Below, piece by piece: positions 7,020 through 13,601 of a DNA stretch of 31,440 nt. Source of the DNA: an uncultured Collinsella sp. (GTDB lineage: Bacteria; Actinomycetota; Coriobacteriia; Coriobacteriales; Coriobacteriaceae). The notes beneath the pieces are model-generated. The model saw nothing but the letters and a program-made list of their open reading frames with translations, did not search any database and was not told where the DNA came from. Positions within the stretch are counted from its first letter, which is position 1. The number at the start of each line of letters is the position of its first letter. The DNA lies in the NCBI GenBank assembly GCA_900543845.1, contig UQTD01000016.1:1-31440 (forward strand), written 5' to 3'. Made by a program: the position numbers and the translations under genes.

Positions 7020-8210
7020 TTACTCAATGATCGTGGAGACGATGCCCGAACCGACGGTGTGGCCACCCTCGCGGATAGCGAAGCGCAGGCCCTCCTCCAT
7101 GGCGATCGGGTGAATGAGGTCGCCCTCGATGGTGATGTGGTCACCAGGCATAGCCATCTCGGTGCCCTCGGGAAGCTTGACCGTACCGGTAACGTCGGTG
7201 GTACGGAAGTAGAACTGAGGACGATAACCATCGAAGAACGGGGTGTGACGGCCGCCCTCCTCCTTGGTCAGAACGTAGATCTCGCCGGTGAACTTGGTGT
7301 GCGGGGTAACCGAACCGGGCTTGCAGAGAACCTGGCCGCGCTCGATGTCCTCGCGCTTGATGCCGCGGAGCAGCAGACCGACATTGTCGCCAGCCTCGCA
7401 GAAGTCCATGGACTTACGGAACATCTCGATACCGGTAACGACGGTGTTCTGGGTATCCTTGATGCCGACGATCTCGACGGGCTCGTTGAGCTTGAGCTCA
7501 CCGCGCTCGACACGGCCGGTAGCAACGGTACCACGGCCGGAGATGGTCATAACGTCCTCAACGGCCATCAGGAACGGGAGGTCGTTGTTACGAGCAGGCG
7601 TCGGGATGTACTCGTCGACGGCCTTCATGAGCTCGCGGATAGCGTCCATCCACTTGGCGTCGCCCTCGAGAGCGCCCAGAGCGGAACCACGGATGACGGG
7701 GATGTCGTCGCCGGGGAAATCGTACTCGGAGAGGAGCTCACGGGTCTCCATCTCGACGAGGTCGATGAGCTCGTCATCGTCGACCATGTCGCACTTGTTC
7801 AGGAAGACGACGATGTAGGGAACGCCGACCTGACGGGCGAGCAGGATGTGCTCGCGGGTCTGAGCCATGGGGCCGTCGGTAGCGGCGATGACCAAGATAG
7901 CGCCGTCCATCTGAGCAGCACCGGAGATCATGTTCTTGACGTAGTCAGCGTGGCCCGGGCAGTCAACGTGAGCGTAGTGACGGGCAGCGGTCTCGTACTC
8001 AACGTGGGAGACGGAGATCGTGATGCCGCGCTCGCGCTCCTCGGGAGCCTTGTCGATGTTCTCGAACGCAGTGAAGTCAGCCTTGCAGCCCTCGGTCTCA
8101 GAGAGAACCTTGGTGATGGCGGCGGTCAGCGTGGTCTTGCCGTGGTCGACGTGACCAATGGTGCCGATGTTAACATGCGGCTTAGTGCGCTCAAACTTCT
8201 CTTTGGCCAT
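7020..8210 (-). CDS. tuf: Elongation factor Tu
   Basis: 396 residues, full length. EF-Tu delivers aminoacyl-tRNA to the ribosome as a GTP complex. GTPase motifs are intact: G1 GHVDHGKT (19-26), RERGITI in switch I, DCPGHADYV (G3) and NKCDMVD (G4). Domains 2 and 3 follow, ending with the usual REGGHTVGSGIV. Codon use is highly biased, as expected for one of the most abundant proteins. It is transcribed after three tRNA genes from one strong promoter and ends in a strong terminator. The fus gene is not adjacent, unlike the str operon. Confidence 0.98.
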   Translation of the reverse strand: MAKEKFERTKPHVNIGTIGHVDHGKTTLTAAITKVLSETEGCKADFTAFENIDKAPEERERGITISVSHVEYETAARHYAHVDCPGHADYVKNMISGAAQMDGAILVIAATDGPMAQTREHILLARQVGVPYIVVFLNKCDMVDDDELIDLVEMETRELLSEYDFPGDDIPVIRGSALGALEGDAKWMDAIRELMKAVDEYIPTPARNNDLPFLMAVEDVMTISGRGTVATGRVERGELKLNEPVEIVGIKDTQNTVVTGIEMFRKSMDFCEAGDNVGLLLRGIKREDIERGQVLCKPGSVTPHTKFTGEIYVLTKEEGGRHTPFFDGYRPQFYFRTTDVTGTVKLPEGTEMAMPGDHITIEGDLIHPIAMEEGLRFAIREGGHTVGSGIVSTIIE

Positions 8211-8306
8211 AAAGCCCTCCTCTTAACAGGTCGTCCCCGGACGGGACTTTGCCTTTATACCATAGTGGCCTCTCAACATACTATTGAGAAGCCACCGTGT
8301 TACCTA

Positions 8307-8383
8307 TGGTAGCGGTGACTGGATTCGAACCAGTGACGCCACGGGTATGAACCGTGTGCTCTAACCAACTGAGCTACACCGCC
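8307..8383 (-). tRNA. tRNA-Met (anticodon CAT)
   Basis: GGCGGTG acceptor pairs with CACCGCT (closing G-T pair); anticodon loop TTCATAC, T-arm GGTTCGAATCC, CCA encoded at 8307-8309. The paired first base argues against the initiator. A lysidine-modified tRNA-Ile2, which also reads CAT, cannot be fully excluded. Confidence 0.9.
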
Positions 8384-8386
8384 GGA

Positions 8387-8462
8387 TGGAGCCTGCAACC
8401 AGACTTGAACTGGTGACCTCTTCGTTACCAACGAAGTGCTCTACCGACTGAGCTATACAGGC
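8387..8462 (-). tRNA. tRNA-Thr (anticodon GGT)
   Basis: Acceptor GCCTGTA/TGCAGGC, anticodon loop TTGGTAA, T-arm AGTTCAAGTCT, encoded CCA at 8387-8389. It is separated from tRNA-Met by three bases, so the two are co-transcribed. Confidence 0.95.
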
Positions 8463-8472
8463 ACTTGACGGG

Positions 8473-8554
8473 TGGGAGCTATAGGATTCGAACCTATGTA
8501 GGCAGAGCCAACGGGTTTACAGCCCGTCCCCATTAACCACTCGGGCAAACTCCC
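8473..8554 (-). tRNA. tRNA-Tyr (anticodon GTA)
   Basis: Acceptor GGGAGTT/AGCTCCC and anticodon loop CTGTAAA, with the extended variable arm of bacterial tRNA-Tyr. After discriminator A the DNA reads CCC, so the terminal CCA is not fully encoded and must be added, unlike its two neighbours. Confidence 0.95.
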
Positions 8555-8616
8555 AATCGTTCAAGTATCCGCAGGTTCTTTGGTCTTTTGGACCGCCGCC
8601 CCCGCGAACGAAAAAG

Positions 8617-8646
8617 ATAATACGATGCAACCTTGGGGGCTGTCAA
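8617..8646 (-). promoter_or_regulatory. Promoter of the tRNA-Tyr/Thr/Met-tuf unit
   Basis: Minus-strand TTGACA (8646-8641), 18-base spacer, TATTAT (8622-8617), about 55 bases ahead of tRNA-Tyr. A GC-rich stretch right after the -10 could be a stringent-type discriminator. Confidence 0.82.
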
Positions 8647-8861
8647 CGAAAACCTCTAGATACACGGTGCCGGGCGTATCTATATACCTTTGACCTGCGT
8701 TTTTGTTGAGTTTAGATATGAAGGACGGTGGATTTCGCTACGCTGGTGACATTTCCCAAGGGAACACTTTGGCACGGTGGAGTACGCCTACAGCATCGAC
8801 CTTCGATAACGACCCTCTTGCACTATTACATAGGTTGCGATCGGGCTTCCACGGCACGAAC

Positions 8862-8925
8862 GAGCGTGGATAATCTCCCACTTTTAGCGCGACCCTAAGG
8901 CCAAAGCGGCAGATTATCCACGCTC
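8862..8925. repeat. 15-bp perfect inverted repeat with 34-base loop
   Basis: Arms GAGCGTGGATAATCT (8862-8876) and its exact complement (8911-8925). The right arm is also the start of the 30-base repeat copy at 8913. The lack of a T run argues against a simple terminator. Confidence 0.75.
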
Positions 8926-8942
8926 ATTCTCCAGGCGGGAGA
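8913..8942. repeat. 30-base direct repeat, copy 1 (left of the beta-glucoside cassette)
   Basis: Begins ATTATCCACGCTC and ends in TCTCC-(4)-GGGAGA, a mini-hairpin. It matches 12964-12993 at 27 of 30 positions in the same orientation. Confidence 0.8.
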
Positions 8943-8957
8943 ACTAAAGAGCCGCAA

Positions 8958-9830
8958 CTACTCGGGCCAGGCCAAAGTAGACCCATAGAGCGGCTCCCCC
9001 TTGGTGCAGGGGTAGCGACTCAAGTAACACGACGATAGCAAGTCGAAGAAATAAGTCATGGCGTATTTCGAATAAACACCGAGTCGGTCAATTCCGTTTC
9101 CCGCATTACCAAGACGATATACACGGTCAAAAGACCTCGATTTGTCATCGTTGCTAAACGCAGTAATTAGAATCTTCCTGCCCGAACGGCAATCAAGATA
9201 CTCACGCGCCTGTGACGCAAATAGCCCGGAGACCGATACAAGAATTATCAATGACTGCGAAGCGTCTCCCATGTTTTTCAATTCCGCGACGTTAGCCCCA
9301 GCAACTATGCGAACTATCTTGCCCGCATAAAACATTTCCTGCTGAAATCGTACGAGATTGGCGCTCACATTATTGGTGCACCAAATTTCAACGTTTTTAT
9401 GGCCATCAATTTCGTCGGCAAGGTGCTTAATTGCGATATCGGACACGCCGCTTTCAACCTCAGCGAACATCTCGATCATGCGAACGTCGAGCTCTGCCCT
9501 GTACTCCTCGTAGCCAAATTCCTCCTCTCGATGGCTTAAGTCGCTTGGAAAGACTGATTGAGTAAATGATTCTTTCAAATCGCTAAGAGACTGGTAGCCC
9601 AATCGATTGCAGAAACGACGAACAGCGGAACGGGTCACGAATGCATCGCGGGTTATTGCGGCAACATTGATTTCGCTCGAACGCCTAATGTGAGCGATGA
9701 GATATCGAGCGATGGCGGCATCGTTTGACCCAAACTCGCTGTTGATGATGGAGCTAATGCGATTGAGCACATCGAAGTCATTGATATTCACGTGATCCCT
9801 CTTTCCGCTCTCCTCGATATTATGGTTCAT
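8958..9830 (-). CDS. RpiR/MurR-family transcriptional regulator (HTH + SIS)
   Basis: 290 residues. The N-terminal HTH_6 domain (about 15-95) contains SEINVAAITRDAFVTRSAV and RRFCNRLGYQSLSDLKESF, the winged HTH pattern of RpiR proteins. The C-terminal half (about 125-260) is a SIS sugar-phosphate domain with VEIWCTNNVSANLVRFQ and the serine-containing LIILVSVSGLFA loop that grips phosphosugars. It is divergent from the 6-phospho-beta-glucosidase/PTS pair with a 112-base shared control region, so it most likely senses a phosphorylated sugar from that pathway and controls the operon and itself. Whether it represses or activates is not visible. Confidence 0.85.
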   Translation of the reverse strand: MNHNIEESGKRDHVNINDFDVLNRISSIINSEFGSNDAAIARYLIAHIRRSSEINVAAITRDAFVTRSAVRRFCNRLGYQSLSDLKESFTQSVFPSDLSHREEEFGYEEYRAELDVRMIEMFAEVESGVSDIAIKHLADEIDGHKNVEIWCTNNVSANLVRFQQEMFYAGKIVRIVAGANVAELKNMGDASQSLIILVSVSGLFASQAREYLDCRSGRKILITAFSNDDKSRSFDRVYRLGNAGNGIDRLGVYSKYAMTYFFDLLSSCYLSRYPCTKGEPLYGSTLAWPE

Positions 9831-9833
9831 TTA

Positions 9834-9871
9834 TTGAATCAAACAGCTTTGGTCGTTCTCCTATGATTCAA
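9834..9871. promoter_or_regulatory. Candidate RpiR-type operator, inverted repeat
   Basis: TTGAATCA (9834-9841) and TGATTCAA (9864-9871) form perfect 8-bp inverted half-sites 22 bases apart, in the 112-base divergent control region and just upstream of the regulator start. Assignment to this regulator is inference from position. Confidence 0.5.
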
Positions 9872-9942
9872 ATCAGTTGACGTCATCTTAATCGTAATTC
9901 CGTCACACGTATCCACCGTGTTGAATGATGGAAAGGGGATTC

Positions 9943-11361
9943 ATGGGCAACGTGAACAACATGCCGTTTCTCTGGGGTTCCGCCACGGCGTCTTATCAGT
10001 GCGAGGGTGCCTGGAACGAAGACGGCAAAGGCCTCGGCGAGTGGGATTTCTTTAACCACACAAGCAATAAGAACATCAACCATGTTGACGGTGATGTATC
10101 TTGCGACTTCTACCATCGCTATGAAGAAGATATCCGCATGATGAAAGAAGGCGGACAAAACACCTATCGCTTCTCTCTTTCATGGAGTCGAATCATCCCC
10201 ACGGGTATCGGCGAAGTGAATGAAGAGGGTATCGATTTTTATAATCGAGTCATTGATTGCTGCCTCGAAAATGGCATAGAGCCCAACGTTACGCTGTTCC
10301 ATTACGATCTGCCATTCACGCTTGCTTGCAAAGGCGGATGGCTGAACAACGACATGGCAGAGTGGTTCTGCAAATACGCCAAGATTTGCTTTGAGCGCTT
10401 TGGAGACCGCGTCAAAATCTGGGCTACCGTTAACGAGCCGCATTTCTACAGCTACTGCGTAAACATGTTGGGCAACTATCCCCCCAATCGATCGCTCGAC
10501 GTTCAGTCGTACATGCAGTTTCAATACAACCTGATGCGCGCAAGCGCACTCGCAGTCCGAGCATATCGTCAAATGGGCTACGACGGCATCATCGGCGCCG
10601 TCCACGATGGCGGCGTTGTCGAACTCGACCCGGCAACCGAGCACCCTGATGACGTATTTCGATACGCAGACTTTTTCGCCAATCGCATGATTCTGGCACC
10701 AGCGCTTCAGGGTCAACTGCCGCCAGAAATGGACGAAATCCTTGAAAAACTTGGCGTCTCGCTCTATCGATCCCCAAATGACGTAGAAGAATTCAGAGAC
10801 GGTAAAGTCGATTTTATTGGACTCAACGTGTATTGCCGAGAGTATGTAACCGACTGGCACGGTGGAGAGCTTGCCGTTTCGGCGAACAATAAGGGCGGTT
10901 CGAGCAAAAAGGTCGAAGGAAAATGCATTGCGCCCTTGTTTGAAAGCGCCCGCGACAGCAATGTTCCCCGCAATAAATGGGGCCGCGAAATACTCCCAAG
11001 TTGCATGTATTCAACCATCATGGATGTCCACGAGCGCTATGACGCGCCCCGCATCTTTATTACGGAAAACGGACACGGCGCCTATGAGCAACCAGACGCA
11101 GACGGAATGATCCACGATGATGACCGCATCGAGCTTCTGGGCCAGTTCATCGAGCACATGATGAGGGCTAAGCGCGACGGCGCGCGCGTTGAGGGCTACT
11201 ACCTCTGGTCGTCGATGGATCTGTATAGCTGGATCAACGGCTACGAAAAACGATACGGACTTGTCCATATCGACTTCGAGAACAATCTGGAGCGCACCCC
11301 CAAAAAGAGCTGGTATTGGTACCGAGACCTTATCTCGAAGTATCAGGAGCAGGAAGGTTAG
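9943..11361 (+). CDS. 6-phospho-beta-glucosidase, glycoside hydrolase family 1
   Basis: 472 residues from ATG 9943, chosen because AAAGGGG lies just ahead of it while an ATG 18 bases upstream has no ribosome site. The enzyme splits phosphorylated beta-glucosides (e.g. cellobiose-6-P, arbutin-6-P) after PTS uptake, in the cytosol. Catalytic residues are visible: acid/base Glu165 in TVNEPH and nucleophile Glu375 in ITENGH. The sugar-phosphate site is also present as Ser429, Lys436 and Tyr438 (DLYSWINGYEKRYG), the S-x6-K-x-Y pattern that separates 6-phospho enzymes from plain beta-glucosidases. Nine bases separate it from the PTS gene. The exact aglycone preference is unknown. Confidence 0.92.
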   Translation: MGNVNNMPFLWGSATASYQCEGAWNEDGKGLGEWDFFNHTSNKNINHVDGDVSCDFYHRYEEDIRMMKEGGQNTYRFSLSWSRIIPTGIGEVNEEGIDFYNRVIDCCLENGIEPNVTLFHYDLPFTLACKGGWLNNDMAEWFCKYAKICFERFGDRVKIWATVNEPHFYSYCVNMLGNYPPNRSLDVQSYMQFQYNLMRASALAVRAYRQMGYDGIIGAVHDGGVVELDPATEHPDDVFRYADFFANRMILAPALQGQLPPEMDEILEKLGVSLYRSPNDVEEFRDGKVDFIGLNVYCREYVTDWHGGELAVSANNKGGSSKKVEGKCIAPLFESARDSNVPRNKWGREILPSCMYSTIMDVHERYDAPRIFITENGHGAYEQPDADGMIHDDDRIELLGQFIEHMMRAKRDGARVEGYYLWSSMDLYSWINGYEKRYGLVHIDFENNLERTPKKSWYWYRDLISKYQEQEG

Positions 11362-11370
11362 GAGAAAGAG

Positions 11371-12771
11371 ATGAAATATCAGGCAATGTCCGAAACAGTC
11401 CTAAAGGCTGTTGGCGGCAAAGAGAACATTACATCGGTAACTCATTGTGCGACGCGCCTTCGCATCGACGCACGAGACACCTCGATCATCGATCTCCAGC
11501 TCGCCAAATCGGCCGATCAGGCGCTCGGGGCAGTAGTCAGCGGTGGCCAGCTTCAGGTGATCATCGGCCCCAACGTCACCGAGGCTTACAACGACTTCCT
11601 CGACTTCGCGGGAATCGAAGTCGGCGGTGGCACGGTTGCCGACGATGCCCAAACCGCCAAAGACCTTGCAGAAGGCATTAAAAGCGGTAACACCGCCATG
11701 GGCTTGATTGAGAAATTCGGGAACGTCTCTGCACAGGTATTCATGCCCATCGTCCCGGCGCTCATCGTTGGCGGACTCATTCTTTCGATCAAGAATCTCC
11801 TGGTCAATTATTGCGGATTGAGCACCGATAGCGGAACCGCCCAGGTCCTGTTGGCGATCTTTAGCGCTTCGTTTGGCTTCTTGCCCGTTTATCTTGGTTA
11901 TCAGCTCGCAGCCGTCATGAAGATGCAGCCCATCATGGGCGCATTGCTGGGCGCGATCATGATCAGCTCGTCCATTAGCGGTGCCGAGGGTCTCGACTTT
12001 CTTGGTATTCCCATCCCGACGAACGACTATTCGAGTACGGTAGTGCCCATCGTACTGGGCGTTGTATTCATGTACTTTGTCGACCGCGGCCTTCAGAAGA
12101 TCATTCCCGACGTTACCAAACTGTTCTTGAAGCCGCTGCTCACCATGATCATCGTCGTGCCCGTCGAGCTGATTATCCTTGGCCCCGCCGGCAGCATGAT
12201 GGGCTACGCGCTGAGCGATGCCGTCACGTGGCTTATGGACAACGTGGCATTTATCGCTACTCCGATCCTGGCAGCCCTTAACCCCTATTTCGTCATGCTC
12301 GGTCTCGATAAGGCTTACATCGCAATCGAAGTTACGAGCCTGGCGCAGCTCGGTTGGGCACCCATTATCTTTGGATTCATCTCGAACCTCTGCATTGGTG
12401 GCACGAGCCTCGCCCTGGCAACTGCCATGAAGGGAAACAAAGAGAAGAGGGGTATGGTCACCACGGTTGCCGTCACCGCACTCTGTGGCGTAACCGAGCC
12501 CGCGTTCTACGGTTGCCTCATCGAGCGTCCCCGCCTGCTTGTCGGCACGGCAATCGGCGCGCTCTGCGCTGGACTCCCTGCAGGCATCTTTGTTCTGAAA
12601 GAGTATGTTGCGGGAGCATGCCCCGGCCTTCTTTCGACACTCATCTTTATCGCTCCCGATGGGTCCATGGGCAACTTCGTGCTGGCATGCGTTGTCGCCA
12701 TCATCGCCATCGTCGTCTCCTTCATCGCTGCACGCGTGATCATCAAGAAGAACCCCAGCTATATTGAGTAG
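11371..12771 (+). CDS. PTS system beta-glucoside-type EIIBC component
   Basis: 466 residues. The N-terminal EIIB domain (1-85) holds the phosphorylated cysteine Cys26 in SVTHCATRLRI. EIIC follows with about ten hydrophobic segments (about 110-455), including the conserved GVTEP substrate motif at 373-377. It phosphorylates a beta-glucoside during import and hands the product to the GH1 enzyme encoded just upstream. There is no EIIA domain at the C-terminus (the protein ends at KKNPSYIE), whereas the BglF type is BCA, so an EIIA from elsewhere must feed it. AGGAGAAAGAG precedes the ATG. The operon ends at the terminator 12873-12911. Confidence 0.92.
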   Translation: MKYQAMSETVLKAVGGKENITSVTHCATRLRIDARDTSIIDLQLAKSADQALGAVVSGGQLQVIIGPNVTEAYNDFLDFAGIEVGGGTVADDAQTAKDLAEGIKSGNTAMGLIEKFGNVSAQVFMPIVPALIVGGLILSIKNLLVNYCGLSTDSGTAQVLLAIFSASFGFLPVYLGYQLAAVMKMQPIMGALLGAIMISSSISGAEGLDFLGIPIPTNDYSSTVVPIVLGVVFMYFVDRGLQKIIPDVTKLFLKPLLTMIIVVPVELIILGPAGSMMGYALSDAVTWLMDNVAFIATPILAALNPYFVMLGLDKAYIAIEVTSLAQLGWAPIIFGFISNLCIGGTSLALATAMKGNKEKRGMVTTVAVTALCGVTEPAFYGCLIERPRLLVGTAIGALCAGLPAGIFVLKEYVAGACPGLLSTLIFIAPDGSMGNFVLACVVAIIAIVVSFIAARVIIKKNPSYIE

Positions 12772-12872
12772 ATGCCCGCTGTTTGCATTGGAGACATCCT
12801 CGGCAGACCATTAGCAAGAACCCAAAAAGTTCCTTAGGAGCTCGATTAATCCATTCGGATTCCTGAGGCACA

Positions 12873-12911
12873 AACGACCCCGATTCCACAATGAAATCGG
12901 GGTCGTTGTTT
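12873..12911 (+). terminator. Terminator of the beta-glucoside operon
   Basis: Perfect 13-bp arms 12873-12885 and 12895-12907, followed by GTTTCT; 101 bases past the PTS stop. The gap 12772-12872 holds nothing recognisable. Confidence 0.82.
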
Positions 12912-12963
12912 CTAAAGCCGTCGATAGACAATCGGTGTTTACCTTAGCTCCCTATCCAAGTTA

Positions 12964-12993
12964 ATTATCCACGCTCGTTCTCCGGTCGGGAGA
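12964..12993. repeat. 30-base direct repeat, copy 2 (right of the beta-glucoside cassette)
   Basis: Same orientation and 27/30 identical to 8913-8942; the differences are one base in the middle and two in the small loop. A degenerate third piece (ATCCACGCTCG) follows at about 13018. Confidence 0.8.
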
Positions 12994-13056
12994 TTTTCTT
13001 CGCTCGCGTGTCCAGAAATCCACGCTCGAGCAGGACATCCAGGTCCGCACCCGCCC

Positions 13057-13197
13057 TTGTCTAAATCTGTAACAGCAAGAGGCCTATTCCGCTTCTACAT
13101 GTTACAGATCAAGATATTCCTAAAACACCCTAAGTTTCATCTCAATCTGTAACAGTTAGATGCCAAATATCGGTCTTGGTGTTACAGATTTAGACAA
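13057..13197. repeat. 141-bp repeat element with four alternating copies of a ten-base motif
   Basis: Outer arms 13057-13074 and 13180-13197 are perfect 18-bp inverted repeats containing ATCTGTAACA. Two inner copies, TGTTACAGAT at 13100-13109 and ATCTGTAACA at 13145-13154, give the order forward, reverse, forward, reverse. Each neighbouring pair can fold into its own stem, and the whole can fold into one long stem. There is no reading frame. It could be a MITE-like or REP-like element; no target duplication is obvious. Confidence 0.7.
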
Positions 13198-13264
13198 ACT
13201 GGAGGACGAGACAAACCAAAAACGGGATGGGCGCTAACCCGATGGCGCACCACCTAAATAGAAA

Positions 13265-13294
13265 CGGGCCCTGTCCCACAAGGAACAAAGCCCG
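13265..13294 (-). terminator. Terminator after tRNA-Thr(TGT)
   Basis: Thirteen-pair stem (with G-T pairs) between 13265-13277 and 13282-13294, loop TTGT, followed on the minus strand by TTTCT. Confidence 0.65.
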
Positions 13295-13303
13295 AAACTT
13301 TCA

Positions 13304-13378
13304 TGGAGCCAGTGACAGGAATCGAACCTGCAACCCACTGATTACAAATCAGTTGCGCTACCGTTGCGCCACACTGGC
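13304..13378 (-). tRNA. tRNA-Thr (anticodon TGT)
   Basis: Acceptor GCCAGTG/CACTGGC, anticodon loop TTTGTAA, T-arm GGTTCGATTCC, encoded CCA at 13304-13306. Second threonine tRNA of the window; it sits between repeat-rich DNA and the HipA-like gene. Confidence 0.95.
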
Positions 13379-13525
13379 ACACTTGGCGCTTTCGCGCGAA
13401 GCTAGTTAAGAATAGAGGAATTGCGGACGGGGTGCAACAGGCCGCACGGCGTTATACAAATATGCAAAATCCAGCAACGACACGTACCAGGCCCGTTCAT
13501 TTCTGTCAGTTCGCCCTCAATCTTA

Positions 13526-13597
13526 AAACCCTTCGCAAGAACGAATAGTTTTTATTACAATTGGCTATATAAAACTATTCGTTCTGGCGAAGGGTTT
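13526..13597. promoter_or_regulatory. 27-base inverted repeat over the ribosome binding site of the HipA-like gene
   Basis: Arms 13526-13552 and 13571-13597 match at 26 of 27 positions, with an 18-base loop. The right arm ends four bases before the ATG and contains GAAGGG, the only Shine-Dalgarno candidate. It could be a DNA operator for the gene's own HTH, an RNA hairpin hiding the ribosome site, or both. Confidence 0.8.
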
Positions 13598-13601
13598 CGC
13601 G

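Larger units (their letters stand above)
8647..8957. other. Intergenic stretch without a gene between the tRNA promoter and the RpiR-type gene
   Basis: No convincing reading frame on either strand. The right half contains the inverted repeat 8862-8925 and the direct repeat 8913-8942. Confidence 0.6.

Noticed and set aside
7059..8312. 417-residue plus-strand frame
   Set aside because: Exact antisense of tuf with Leu/Asp/Gly-heavy sequence typical of mirror frames.
13057..13197. CRISPR array
   Set aside because: Repeat units alternate in orientation, are only ten to eighteen bases, and no cas gene is present.
13526..13597. Invertible promoter flanked by inverted repeats
   Set aside because: The 18-base interior is too short for a usual invertible segment and no recombinase is adjacent; operator or RNA hairpin fits better.
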